Source: Gnetum montanum
Taxonomy: Eukaryota > Streptophyta > Gnetopsida > Gnetales > Gnetaceae
Direction: 5' to 3'
Assembly (NCBI GenBank): GCA_015680685.1
Contig: MNCI01004661.1
Location: 331,956-395,955 of the forward strand
DNA length: 64,000 nt
Position numbers and translations under genes: made by a program. Positions 44,241-56,875 of the stretch are shown here, one piece after another (position 1 is the stretch's first letter; every line of letters starts with the position of its first letter). The notes beneath the pieces were generated by a model. That model was not told where the DNA came from. It searched no databases and worked only from the letters and a program-made list of their open reading frames with translations.

Positions 44241-45574
44241 GCTTTTTAACCTCAATCTATGGTAAGGTTTGATTTGAGGTTTAATTTGGTATCTAGTTTC
44301 TTCCCTTCAACTACAATTACAATATTACCATAGAAAATATCATGATTTATTAAATACTACTCTTAGTCTACTTCCGTCCATGGATGAAATATTTTTACTC
44401 TATAATGCTTGAAGATTGTTTTTAAATAACACAAGTCCTCCTTCCAACGCAAAATAAAAAAGAAAAAGAAAAAGCAGAGGAGGCCAACTTCATCTGTGAA
44501 GGCATTACGCAATCGAAACTTTCTTAAAAATGCCGAATTAAATGAGCCCTTGCAAATCGTTTGGAGTAACAATGGATTTGTCCTGCAGTTTGGCATAAGG
44601 TGCAGGAGTCCCTTCACTTTCCTTCCCGTTTGCATTGTTCCAACAGCGTTTGTTATGTAGTTATTTTCCCATCTTCTTTATCTTAATCTAAGATCTTAAC
44701 GTGCCAAATGCAGTGTGCCGCGCTAATGCAAAATTTGATAGGCTTTCGCACCACAATTAAACGCATCCAGAAGAGTGGACAGACCACCGTATGTGATGGG
44801 AGAGGGCCCTTGTTATTCACATTCAAAGTCAGTGACATTGATTAACAAAAAAACTACGTTTAAGCAAGCAAACAAGCTCAAACCCATAACAGATAACAAT
44901 CGGTGCACTATAATATCCATCATTCCAGTCAAGACAAACAAAGAGGGGATAAAAATCTGGGCATATTTTACTTACTTTCCAAGCAAGGGCGGTAAGCAGT
45001 TAACAAACTCTTGTATTCTATTGGGAGACCCAGTTCACAAATTCAGTAAACTACATCAAGGAATCGTGTCGATAACGGGTGTCGAGGAAGGAACTTACAA
45101 GTTACTTGAAAGCCAGCCCAACTGTAGTTGCAGTTGGTGAGATAGAAGATACACCTGGCTTGTCCTGGTTGCTTTGGCGTTCTCACCAACCAGGGTTTAG
45201 CTTCTGGTCACAGGTCAATCCGTTTATAAACATTGGAATATAATGCAGCCCAACACATACTATATTTTGCTCTCATCAACCTCGTTTGGATCGTCATATA
45301 CATCCAACTGATGATGATCCAAGTTCTACCGGTAATCCATCATCATCAGCAAAGGTTGTGTGTGGAAGTTTGCTTTCTTGGTTTTCTCTCTACCACCACC
45401 ACCACCAGCATTCCTGTCCTCCTCCATGGAATGGAAGTGAGGCCGAACTGTGAAAGAGAAAGAGTGGCAGAAGCAAGTTTTTTAGACACACATATATAAT
45501 GGTTTGTGTTGAAGCTCGTTTGCATGATTGTAGGAGGAGTATCTGTTGTTTCTCGTTTTGGGTGAAGACCAATA
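44241..45574. other. Intergenic; upstream region of LysM gene
   Basis: A 121-codon plus-strand frame at 44775-45140 has no recognisable family and is left uncalled. TTTATAAAC near 45222 could serve as a TATA box for the LysM gene, with a leader of about 320 bp. A (CCA)n run lies at 45392-45408. Confidence 0.35.
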
Positions 45575-45826
45575 ATGGAGAACAGAGTTAGGTGTTTCAT
45601 GTTGTTTGCATTGGTGGCTTTTGCAGTTTTGACGAAGATGAACTGTGTTGCAGGTGGGCAGCAGCCTTGCCCAGAGATATACATTGTGAAGGCAGGGGAG
45701 ACTCTGCACTCCATAAGTGCAAAGTGTAATGCTCCTTTCATTCTGGTTGACAATCCCTTCATAAATGACTCGTTGGATCTGTATGAAGGATTGCCTCTTC
45801 TCATTACCAGCGTTGAGGAACCTTAG
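45575..45826 (+). CDS. Small secreted LysM-domain protein
   Basis: An intact 83-codon, single-exon gene. Residues 1-26 form a signal peptide (MENRVRCFMLFALVAFAVLTKMNCVAGG). One LysM follows: IYIVKAGETLHSISAKCNAPFILVDNPFINDSLDLYEGLPLLI (about 34-76), with the YIVKAGETLHSIS and DN-P-I--S--L--G--L pattern of the fold. LysM binds N-acetylglucosamine polymers such as chitin or peptidoglycan. This class of very short plant LysM proteins, with no kinase or membrane anchor, is expected in the apoplast. The start is chosen because the signal peptide begins at it. Its role is not established. Confidence 0.8.
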   Translation: MENRVRCFMLFALVAFAVLTKMNCVAGGQQPCPEIYIVKAGETLHSISAKCNAPFILVDNPFINDSLDLYEGLPLLITSVEEP

Positions 45827-47042
45827 CTACTGTTGCAAAAGCAATCATGGTAACAGAAGTTTTTTTTTTAGCGTGATTTCAAATGCCAACCTGAAGAGGC
45901 AAATAACGCAGATAAGAGCAACCCAAACAAAAGAATGATGTTTTGGTTGTTAATAAGGTTTTTGAGATGGAAAAATTTGTCATCAATCTTAGCGTCAGAA
46001 ATGATCATGCACATCATCTTTACCTATTGTGTTCTGTAATGTAACGGTAGGTTCGTCTGTTTTTTTCCCGTCCATTCTTTAAGATACAGTTGAGTTCAAG
46101 AGTTGTCTCAGCCAGTTCTCAATGGTTTTTTCTTATACCAAAAGAAAATATGATTTGTGAAACTGTGGGAGTTTCAAAATCCTTGCTTACCTTGTTTATG
46201 ATAGTTGACAATCTGAAATCTGAAAGTCATGTATCGTTACAGAATTTGATTCGCTTCTTCCTTAAAAAAAACTACAAATACAAAGGTTCATACCACGTAT
46301 CTTCGAAATTATAGTCCGTAACAGCATCCAGAAATCACTGACGTTTGTTTCTTATGGATGCCAAAAAGCATTGTCTGAGGATGGATTGCCTCCCTTAATT
46401 TTAATGATATAAAACTCTCGTATTGCACGAAGATACAGGAAGCTTTCACATAAAATCCTCAACAAAACAAATGCCTGAATTTGGAAAGTTCGAAGATTTG
46501 AGGAAATATGAGTTGAGTTTGCAACATAAAGGAGACAGCATAGGAGGAGTAGATTCTGAAGTAACATATTATTTAACGTTACATTCGATTCTGAAACCAA
46601 ATAAATGAGGATAAAGTTTGATGACAATGACAATTAATATAAGCATTTTAATCTTCTTTAACATTAAAATCAGATGCATCAAATTTTTGTTCAGCAATAC
46701 ATCCATTTTCCATGTTTTAAATTTACAAAGTAAGTTAAGGTAATTCGAAATTGGGATTTCTATATCGAAAACATTCACTGGGATCCACTGATAAATTGTG
46801 TATCATGTGAAACAAAATTTCAATAATATGAATCAATACTATGATGGTCAGGAAAAATGTTCCAGAACTTGAGAATCTACCTAGATACACCAAATCAGAA
46901 ATATTTGTAACTGTAAATTTAGCATATCATAACTATGAAATGTTTTCTTTTGATTTATTCAACTGCTCATCACAAAATATATAATAACATTATGATATGC
47001 AGTCACTGTTTGCAACCATGGGGCGTTGCCGTTTAAGATCCA
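45827..47042. other. Intergenic between LysM gene and P450
   Basis: Holds the 3' ends of two convergent genes. AT-rich, with no further gene recognised. Small frames (46090-46314 and others) have no coding character. Confidence 0.45.
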
Positions 47043-50000
47043 TCATGACGATTGGCCATGAAAAGTGAGTTTCAAGCGCAAGCCTTTTACAACAGTCGGC
47101 AAAGGATCCACAACTATTGTTTCATCATGATCCACCAGCTCCCACTGAAAATTTTGCAGAATGTAATACATGAATACAAGTATCTCCATGTATGCAAACT
47201 CATATCCAGGGCACATCCTTGGACCTGATCCAAAAGGCATAAATGTGTAGGGAGATGGGCCTTCTCCTTCAAATCTTGATGGCCGAAAATCTTCTGGTTC
47301 TGAGAAGTGCTCTGCTCTTTTTTGAGTGGAGTTAACTGTCCAATAAACCTGTCAAAAGTCGCAGTGTAAACATTATTGGTCATCGTTGATCACATAAATA
47401 GGATGTTAATATTGATTTTTTATTTTTTATTTTTTGAGACTGGTCAGATATTAATATTGATTATTTACCTTCCATCCTTTTGGTATGGTGTATCCCATAT
47501 AACTTGTATCTCTGACGGCCTCTCGAAAACTACCCTGAGCAGCAGGATGCAACCTAAGCACTTCTTGTACAGCTCTCTTTGCATATTTCATTTTTGAAAT
47601 ATCTTCCCAATCTAAAATTGCATCTGGATTTTTGGATTCCCTTATCTCCTTTTGCTCTGTTAAAATGGATAAACAATGGAAGACAAAAAGAATTCATGCC
47701 ATTGATAATGCTATTTCCCTTTCAAGGGAAACGCCTTGGTATAAAACCTAGGATGAGACGGCGAAAATTGCAAACTGGAATCTCAAATTCGAGAGAAAAG
47801 GTAGTCATTCATACAGTTTGATAGAAAGCCTAACCTTAACAATGAGAGGAATCAATTAAATGTCACCTGTAAGGATGGAACTATCTGCCATGTTATGTGC
47901 TAAGTAGCCAACAACTGACATGAAATGCTTTTGCTTTTAACTGAATCAGGTGGAGGAGGGATTAACAGGGATCATCATTTGAAGTGATGATAAAGTGCTA
48001 GTTTTTTAAGTCAAAAATCTGAGTTCAAGTTTATCATTTAAAAGGTCAGGCTTTCACTCATTCACCAACCCTCATTCACCAACCCTCCCAGAACCTGGCT
48101 TTGGAGTATAAAGTATAAGAATTGAAGCTCCAGGTGATAATCCTTTAAATAGAGGTATTAATGAGAAAAAAGAATTTAATAGATGAAAATGGATGCGAAG
48201 CACCCCTAGTTTAGGGTACCCTATGAAGACATCGGATTATCATTTCTGAAATTTTACAACGGTTTCTTGCTTCAATGAACAGCAAAAGACAGGTTATATC
48301 AAAACAGGTGCATATCAAATAGCGAAAGAGAATAATTTTCAAAACAAATACAATGTTTAAAAAAAAAACTGGTTTCAGAAATACGTATTTTTTAATGAGT
48401 AAAAAGAAAGTATATTAATAAAATTCTTGCTTCAATTAACAGCAAAAGACAATCTATATCGAAACAGGTGCATATCAAATGGCCGAAGAGTAAATTTTAA
48501 AACACTGGTTTCAGAAATAACTATTTTTTTAATGAGTAAAAAGAAAATATATTAATAAAAAATAAAATGTTTAGGATAATGAGATCAGGCCTGGGATCTT
48601 ACTGATCAACCAGGATCAAATTTCTCATAAAATAATGATTGCATGGTAAGAATTTACTTCAAAAATCTAAGCTCTAATTGCGGAAGCCTCAAAATTTGTA
48701 GGGAAGTGTCATTTTAAAAATCAGATTCTCCCCAGAAATATCCCTTTCTAACAGAGGTTATATGTTTCAATTTGAAATCAAAACATTCAAGCAATTACAA
48801 GTACAGGGCTACTAAAGTCCATATGGAAAGCTATAAAGTTTGTGTACCTAGCATGTAACACTAAAACCTGTAGGTACACAAATTACAAGAACTTACAACT
48901 TGCCGTTATAGGATACAGGTTGAATCTCAAAGGCTCTTGGTTTATGCTGAGAAATAAGTTGAATCCAGTGATAATGGCAGAATGAAACAGAGATTTTCCA
49001 GAATCCTGCATAGGTGGATATGAATCCTAAAGAATCAATCAACAACTGTCAGTAAAATGATCTGTACCTTGAAGTATTTGATGGTAGCAGTCAGGGTTCC
49101 TAGCCAGACAGAGGAGCAGGGCTGCTATGGTACTGCAGCTAGTTTCATGCCCTGCCATAAGAAGAAACAGTATGTTGTCTCTGATTTCCTCATCTTCCAA
49201 ACCCTTGGGAAATCCATCATCAGCACCAGCCAAGAGCATAGAAGAAATCACATCCCGAGCCTCGGAATCCCCCATTGCAATATCTCTCCTCCTCTGTTCT
49301 ATAACCCTCTGAATTCTCTCTCTGATTGAAGAGCCTGCTTTAATGGCCTTGTAATACCGAGTCCCCGGGAAATTCAGAGGCAGCTGCAAAAGCAGGAAAA
49401 AATATCACAAATTGCTGAATTTCCTCGGAATTTAAGCTTTGTCAAGTCATGACTTTCATAGGTTGATAAATTTTCTTTCATAAAAGCCCAACCCAAAAGA
49501 AGAAGAAGGGAAATACTGACCTGCAAAACACCTCTCATGAACACAACGAAGTGATCAGAAAGAACTTGCTGTTCCTCCTCTTCATCTATGCTAGCAAACA
49601 GGCTACAGGCCACAGTAAAAGTATACTTCTTAATCAGTGAATACGCCATGACCTGCAATTTTCCATTCCAAAACTTTGCCAAGTGATTCCTAACTATGAG
49701 ATCCACCCTGCCCACATAAGTCCTGATTGAATCTGCTTTCAGAGACGCCCATAACAACTTCTTAACTTGCATGGCCTTATCCCCAGAGCAACCGACCAGG
49801 GATTTTCCCACAAGTTTACAAACAAAGGAGGGGCAGGAATAGGCCAGAACCTTATTCTCATTTGAGAAAACAAAGCGGTTCCCATCAGCGTTGCATAGAA
49901 CTATTGTGGGGGATCCTACCAGAGAGGTTTTGAAGATATCTCCGTACTTGGACCTGCGTTCGTTGAAAAATTCTTGTGGGCTGCCCCTCTTCTGGCATGA

Positions 50001-50198
50001 AAGAAACTGCAGAGTTTCTCCGATTAAAGGCCATCCAAGGCTCCCTGGTGGAAGTTGGACTGATTTGTTTTTCGCTCTGAATAAGTAGTAAATAAAACAG
50101 CTCACTAGTACTGCTACTGATACTGAGACTACAAAATGTGCTACAGATACTGAGACTGCAAGCTCTGCAACTGCTAGATCCATTCTGGATCCTGGCAA
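47043..50198 (-). CDS. Cytochrome P450, CYP85 clan (CYP716/728/725-like)
   Basis: Four exons on the minus strand: 50198-49521, 49383-49068, 47656-47469 and 47348-47043. All borders are GT-AG and the phases fit, giving 495 residues; Met6 could also be the start. Residues 8-40 are a membrane anchor, then the hinge [25 protein letters not shown] follows exon 1. The I-helix oxygen-binding motif AGHETS is about 302-307, the K-helix ExxR (EVLR) 363-366, FRPSRF about 415-420, and the heme loop [11 protein letters not shown] has its Cys at 440. All key residues are present, so it should be an active ER monooxygenase. [15 protein letters not shown] and [18 protein letters not shown] place it in the clan that oxidises triterpenoids, sterols, brassinosteroids and, in yews, taxanes. 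The substrate is unknown. Confidence 0.9.
48263..48558. repeat. 161-bp tandem duplication in P450 intron 2
   Basis: TTCTTGCTTCAATGAACAGCAAAAGACA at 48263 recurs at 48424. Both copies run through CAGGTGCATATCAAAT and end with TTTTTAATGAGTAAAAAGAAA.TATATTAATAAAA. It lies within the 1.4-kb intron (49067-47657) and does not affect coding. Confidence 0.8.
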
Positions 50199-50728
50199 AA
50201 CTCAGGAGCTGTTGGCGTTTTCTCGATGCTTGAAGATTTTAAGTTCCGAACCCAGAAAAACGTCATGGTTGATCAGGGCCAGTTTTCTAAACCCACAGCC
50301 GTTTGAGTTTGTCCCATCTTCACATACTTTTTGCTACTGCAGATCTGGACACCTGCCGTTTGAGTTAGCAGGGCCGGTTCATATGAAATGATGAGGTTTT
50401 CCATTGGATCATAGGAAAAGTGGGATCATCATGACTTCTGCGACATCACTGAAAACCTTGTTACAGCCGCAAACCATGGTTGGTGTTGAGGGCATGGGGC
50501 CATTATCAACAATACTAAAAGTAAAAAATCAGTTTAAAGTAATCTAGTAATATTCTTGCGTCTCCATCTCTTGGATTTGGCGTTGGGTATGGGGTGACAT
50601 CTCATTTTTCAAGGCCAGCCTTCCCACCTTCATGAGCTTTGCCAGAGCATCAGGCAGGGATAAATCTTTAATTCGATATGATAAATATTTTTGTGTTGCC
50701 ATCTTGATATTAAACAGATGAAATTCTA
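50199..50728. promoter_or_regulatory. Interval between P450 start and permease ORF
   Basis: Should contain the P450 promoter (minus strand). No clear TATA box was identified. No upstream exons of an amino acid permease were recognised here, which supports truncation of the neighbouring gene. Confidence 0.35.
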
Positions 50729-51808
50729 TTGGTCATATTTCAAATTTTAGCATATTTAAATTATTGCAAACACTGCAGGGCAGTATTCGAGTCCTACTGT
50801 TACCACAAAAATGAACACGAAAATGAACACGATGTGCAATGTGAATACCCTGAATTTAAAATAATGACCGTCTTTGCACTGCTGCAGATTTTTTCCTCTC
50901 AGATCAGAGATTTCAACAAAATTTCTGAGCTGTCCTTTTTGGCTGAAGTAATGTCTATTTTGTATACATGTATAGGGCTGTTTCTGGTTCTTTCTAAAGT
51001 AATTGAACATGGAGAGTTTCGGGGAAACTTGGGAGGAATTGTTGGAGAAACAGGTGTCTCTGCAAGCTGCAAAACATTCAAAATTTTCAAAGCTCTTGGC
51101 GATATTGCATTTGCTTTATCTTACACTTGCCTTGTTATTGAAATTGAGAGCACATTTTTACTATCCCCACCAGAGGTTCGTACAATGAAGAAGGCATCAC
51201 TGTTTTCGGCCTCCATCATAACAATTTTCCATGTACTTTGTGGATGGTTTGGTTATGCTGCTTTTGGAAAACACACACCAGGACAGTTTCTGACAAGCTT
51301 TGGAAACTTTGAACCTTATTGGTTGGTCTGTCTTGCAAATTTTTGCGTTGCAGTCCATTTGATTGGAGCCTACCAAGTTTATTTGCAACCGGTGTTTGCA
51401 TTTGGGGAAAAATGGGCCTCCGAGACATGGCCAAACAATGAGTTTGTAGCAGGGAAATGGAAAATTGGTTTGCCTCATCGTGTGAATCTTCTGAGACTCA
51501 CATGGAGGCCTGCTATTGTGATATCAGTTACAATATTTGCAGTGCTGTTTCCGGCTTTCAATTACATTCTGGGAATTTTGGGGGCATTAAATTTCTGGCC
51601 ATTGACAATTTACTTGCCTGTGAGGATGCACATGATCCGGAAGAAGTACCAGAATTGGTCACAAAGAGGCATTTTATTACATGTATACAGTGTCATCTGT
51701 CTACTAGTCTCCCTGGTAGCCGCAGTTGGATCGCTTGAAGGGATTATTAAAGGAGTCTATCTTGCATATATGATTATTTTTTCTAAAATTTTATTCATTT
51801 CACAGTGA
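50729..51808 (+). pseudogene. Amino acid permease (AAP type), 5'-truncated intronless ORF
   Basis: An open frame of 359 codons. From about residue 22 it matches plant AAP transporters (Aa_trans family): SYCYHKNEHENEHDVQCEYPEFKIMTVFALLQIFSSQI, KALGDIAFALSYTCLVIEIESTFLLSPPE, ASL..CGWFGYAAFGKHTPGQFLTSFG, EPYWLVCLANFCVAVHLIGAYQVYLQP, AVLFPAFNYILGILGALNFWPLTIYLPVRMHM. At least eight hydrophobic segments remain. AAPs import neutral and acidic amino acids with protons at the plasma membrane. The first 110-130 residues of the family (first membrane segments) are missing. The ATG and first 21 residues are probably not native. The lack of introns and A-rich stretches after the stop (51914-51965) would fit a retrocopy. 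Alternatively, upstream exons exist but were not recognised. Confidence 0.65.
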
Positions 51809-53570
51809 TTCTTCAGATGTAATGTTTTTGCAGTGCCTGGTAACTAGTGAGGTTTCTGCCAGTACAGTAACGTTGCTTTCAATCTCAACACCAAATGAAA
51901 GCTTTCAATTTGAAAAAAAAACGCATTACGCAATAAAAGAATATAGAATAAAAAATTAAAAAAAATAATCATCTTGTCGTCAGCTGGAGGTGGGGGAAGC
52001 GGTGGTTCTATGGTTCATTTCTCTGAAATTTTTCTTGTGGCCGGGACTGGAGGGAGTTGGGAAGTTTTGGATCATTGTTTGCCACAGCGATTTCGTAGAC
52101 TTTTACTGCGATTGATCGCGTAATCTTTTTGGGCCTGGATTTGCGTTTCCTTTCTTCGGCCAAAGAGCCGAGCGAGGTTGCAGGGAAGTCGACTCCGAGA
52201 GGGGATTTTGCGAGATAGAGTTTCAGAAACCATTGGTCGGCCACACGGATCTGCGCGAGGTTTTGTTTTATTTGTGGCCGCCAGGGCTAGCGCTTGAGTA
52301 AAGTAGGGTTCCTCGCGCTTCGTATCAATCCCTTCCACCTTTCTGGTTTTGCCCTGCTTTTCTGGGCGAAGACGTGGAACCTCAGAAGAAGGGATGATTA
52401 TTGGCCGAGTTTCTGCTCCTTGTTCGCTTTTCAGCCCTGCTGCTACAGGGATTCAGATTCTGAGCAGCAGCATTCATTGCAGATCGAAGATCTGAATTTC
52501 AGAGTTATTTTACTATGTTTTTCAAAACATAACATAATCTTCTTAAAATTAAATTTAATTTAAGTTTTCATGTTTGAAATATTATTATTATTATTATTTT
52601 CAGCTGAGAGTATTCCTGGTTCCGTACTACTGCAAGAGATCCAACCGTGCTAAACTGTGCTAAACTGTTCACTTTTCTGTCACAATCCCTGCAACCCCCA
52701 TTATCACAGAGTTTGTGCGCTTGTTTTGCAACGTTGAACACCTTTTGGCAATTACGGTTAAAAGATCTTCACAATAAAACTCTGCAACTTTATCATTCTA
52801 AGGAAAACAAACTCCAGTGCACTGTAGTCGGTGGATACTAATAGACGATTTAGGCCTCTTTCATTGTGCAAGTGATTTAATGATTTGTTCCTCTCTAATT
52901 CTTAAGAAAGAAACTCAGGTTTACTGCAGGAGGTAAAGTGAGTATGAAACAGGAACTCAGGATATCATTCAGCCTCTATGAATTACCAGCTACATAAGTT
53001 CGTCTAAACCAGTCTCTGATGCGTTGGCTACCATGCTTGTTCCTGAGCTGAATAATTAGTAGATTTTTAGCACATTGTAAACTATATCATGTCTTCAAGA
53101 TTCTTGGAAAAATACCATTGTTCAAGATGGACAAGCTGATTATTTTATTTATCGGCTTCGGCATCATCATTTTGTAGACAACGACATGGAGCACAATTGT
53201 TTCTCCGTGCCAAACCCATCCAGAAAATGGTCTCGGAACGTCTCAGGTCAGACACATGCGTACGAATTTTAAGAGTGTAAGGTGAATGAAACTTGAAATT
53301 TAGTCTATTATAAATGCCGAATGAGATCTTATTTTTACGGGTCTTATAATGGTCGTGAATATTAATGAGTAATTTTCACAGCATGTATCTTCTTTATCGG
53401 CTGTCAATGTTTAAAGAAAAGGTTAAGCTTTGGCTTACCTATGACGGGCTTTTCCGAACCAACATCGATGATAAAAGTGAAGTGGCTGAAGTGAGAAATG
53501 TCACGCATGAATACAAACAAAAGAAATATTGACCAGGAGAAGATATTTTCACAGTTGGTGTACCCTAACT
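51809..53570. other. Intergenic, with a GC-richer block
   Basis: 51970-52480 is clearly richer in G and C than its surroundings. Overlapping minus-strand frames of 78 and 88 codons lie there (52244-52008 and 52338-52072), the first with a basic middle (EERKRKSRPKKITRS). No family is recognised, and a leftover first exon is possible. An (ATT)n run occurs near 52580-52597. The rest is plain AT-rich DNA. Confidence 0.35.
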
Positions 53571-56500
53571 TTTGCAAAATATAGCTCTTGAAAGTGTGCT
53601 AGCAAATAGCTCAAATTTATTGAATGGAAAAGTTTACAAAATATAAAATTCCTTGTTTATTATCATAGCTATGATTGAATCTAGAACTCAATGATTAAGG
53701 ATATTAGAAACTTTTAAGTTAAAATTAGAAGGTAGCTACAAGAGAAAGCTTATTATTAGTTATCACAAACAAGTACAACACTTATAATGTTCTAAAAGTA
53801 ACCTATAAGTGCATAAGTTAAGCCATCCACAAACCAACAAAAAGCTATTTAGAGGTATTTATGCCTTGGTGGATCCAGAAACCAATAGGCACCTAAAATG
53901 AGTAACCAAGTTGTTTCGGTCAAGGTCATTCCCTTGCACCAACAAAGTAGAAAGCACCAAAAAACAACACAGATAAGAATAACTTTTCAAATTTAGGGAT
54001 GTCTACTTAGGTTAATAGTCTTACAATAAATGCTTTGAAAAAATAAGGTAGGAAAATTAATTGTTAGAAGGGAAGATAGTCCTAGTCCTAACAACATTTA
54101 CATCATTAAAAGATTTGATGTAGCAATAAAAAGCTTTATTGAAATACCACCTTTTGTAGGAGCAAAAGTTACAAAAGTAAATGCTAGCACATTTTGTCCA
54201 TCATGATTACCCTTACGTCAAGTCTCTTTGGCATATGTTAAAGTCTGCTTGTCAACAAAGATTTCATCTTTAAGTAAATAGTAATCTTCTTACATAAGGA
54301 AAAATTTTCATACATGTTACCTATCCAAACTAATCAATACTTTCTAGAGTAAAAGTAAAAGTATTCACAAAAGCTTTTGTTTTCTCTAGTTTTTTATTGT
54401 CATTTGATCAATTTTATCCTTGATATTATCTTGATTTTTTGTATGTTTAGCCTTAGATTGTCTTTTTCTATCCTCAGCTTGAACACATTTTTTTCCTCAA
54501 CATCTTTTTCTCAAGCAAAGAAAACTAACATTAAATAAATGTTCTTCATGAAAAAAATTACAAGAATTAAGAAATTTAAAATATGTACTTGGCTAATATA
54601 AATCTATCCACCTATTTGCTATACCAATTCCTTTTTACAATTAAGAAAACCAAGAATACTAATAATTTCCTACTTAACTATCTAAAAAATCAACAAAAGA
54701 TTAAATAGCTTGACAAAACATAGAACATCAAAATATTTTTTAGATTGTACATCAAATTAAGAGTCCATTTATGAATGATCAACACTACATGATTCTCTAT
54801 AAAAGACCCTATATCTATGGCACATTGCACAATTGAAGCATTGTCTAACTCAAAAAGCAAAAAGAAACAAGAATAATTTTGACTAAGAGGCTAACTACCA
54901 CTTATGGATCAATAACCCTAAATAATATTTTGTCCATAATGCTCCAAGGAGAGCTTTGTGGTAACACTAAATAATATTCCATCCATAACGCTAGAGGGAG
55001 AGGTTATTAAATAAGATTTTATCAATAACATTCCAATGAGAGCCTATTTGTAACAGGAAATAATATTTTATCCATAACAACAACATATTTGCTCCAAGCA
55101 ATCTTTGGCTTCTATGTTTATGTCTTCTTATTGCCATACACAAAAAATAAAATTCTTTCATGCAAAATTCTCTTGGCCAAATAATAGGTACATATATTAA
55201 ACATATAACTAAGCTAATGCCTAGCCCAAATGATTTGAATCTCATATTTTTGCATTATATCATTTAACTGTGATTGCAAGGTAGGTAACCCAAAATTGAA
55301 ATGAACACATATTATGATGTAAAACCAACAACTAATGACCCACATATACATCATCATAGAAAACAAAATCAAGTGTCTTAGTTACATTATCATCAATTAA
55401 AAAAAAGACCACAAATTCTTGCTTATCAATTTATAAATTTAGATTCTAAACATCAACATAAGTTTTTACATCAATAAAAGATGCAGAAATTTTAGCATTG
55501 ATCAAAGAATTTCCTTTGGAGAATTCTAGAGAGATCAAATCCACTAAAGACTAATCAAAGAGAGTAACCAAATTTGTTAAAAAAATCAAATCTAAAAGAA
55601 AAGTGTTAAAGTTGAAGAAGAAACTTTACATCTAAAAAGTTTACATCACAATTTCATAAACTTACCAAAGGCTTCCCTATGATAATTCTAGAAAAACTCA
55701 TCCAAGAAACAATTAGGGCATATTTCATTACTTATAACATGGTCTCCTAAACCTTAGGATTTTTGCATCCAAACATATCATACCTTATAAGATAGAAACT
55801 TCCAAGATTACAAAACCCAAAGAAAACAAACAAGACTACTTAACATTTATGTATCTTTCTCCTGGTTCAGCAATAACACACCTGAATAATTGCAACTTAT
55901 GAGATAAAATCTTCTAAGAGAAGAAAAAAATGAATCTAGCAAATCTCCAAGTACTGCCACTGATTAACTTCACAAAATCAAACAAATTTCTGGAAAAATA
56001 TGGCACACATGTATATATACATGTGTGTAAACTTTGAGTTTAAATACTCAAATTTATATAAAGGATAAATCTTAAAAAACCAATAAAACTAACAAAATCT
56101 AGCTGTTCGAAGTAAGATCCTATGACGGACATATCTTGCTTAACAGTAAAGTCTCCCATCTGTTATGTAGGCAGTCATGGGTTTGAATCCCACAATGCAG
56201 ACATTCGTTATGTCGGTGGTCATGGGTTTGAATCCCCATGCTCACGTAACCCGACTACTCTTAAAAATAAATAAATAAAATCTTATAACGCATCCATGTA
56301 AAAGGAAATAATTTTTTTTTAATATAACAAGTCTAATACACAAATTCAGGACAGACACACAATAAACGTTCGGGATCTTTAAACACTTTTATAAACCAAA
56401 ACTAGATATCACATATCAAAATAACATTTTGTTCTAGAAACCAGGGGTTTTAACAGAATATTCACAGGTGTCCAAAGAAGTTCGTAAAGTCCACCTCGTT

Positions 56501-56875
56501 ATTATTTTCAAACTGTTTCAACTTGTCTAAATATAACAATTCATAATAGATGGGTATAAAAGCTCACCGTTAACATGCTTTTAACGTGTTAGAACATCAG
56601 AAGAATAAAACAAAACATTCATCGTAAATACTAACACTCTTGTTACAGAACTAACTCGGAATAATTTACATCTAGTAGCATCAGAACCACCTGTTCTTAT
56701 GCTTCTTCAACAGGAAAACTAAAATTGAAGCTGTTAAAATACAATTTCCTTGATACATAAAATATCGAAGGAAAGTTTATGGATTGGGAATGCTCAGTAT
56801 AACCCACAGCTAATGTACAATGCGTTATAGGAAAAGTTAAAAAGAATATTTAATGCTACTATATTTGGAGGCTCT
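53571..56875. repeat. AT-rich intergenic DNA with short repeats
   Basis: No gene. At 54915-55080 a unit like AAATAATATTTTGTCCATAACGCTCCAA..GAGAG recurs three to four times imperfectly. At 56150-56242 a segment GTTATGT.GGCAGTCATGGGTTTGAATCCC occurs twice; it carries a B-box-like GGGTTTGAATCCC and is probably from a tRNA-derived SINE. The remainder shows nothing clear. Confidence 0.4.

Noticed and set aside
44775-45140. 121-codon plus-strand frame
   Set aside because: No family recognised, no promoter or homologue evidence; noted in the interval description but not called as a gene.
46423-46633. Small frames on both strands
   Set aside because: AT-rich chance frames with no homology, between two convergent genes.
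52294-52563. 89-codon plus-strand frame in the GC-richer block
   Set aside because: No recognisable domain; overlaps equally plausible minus-strand frames, so neither is called.
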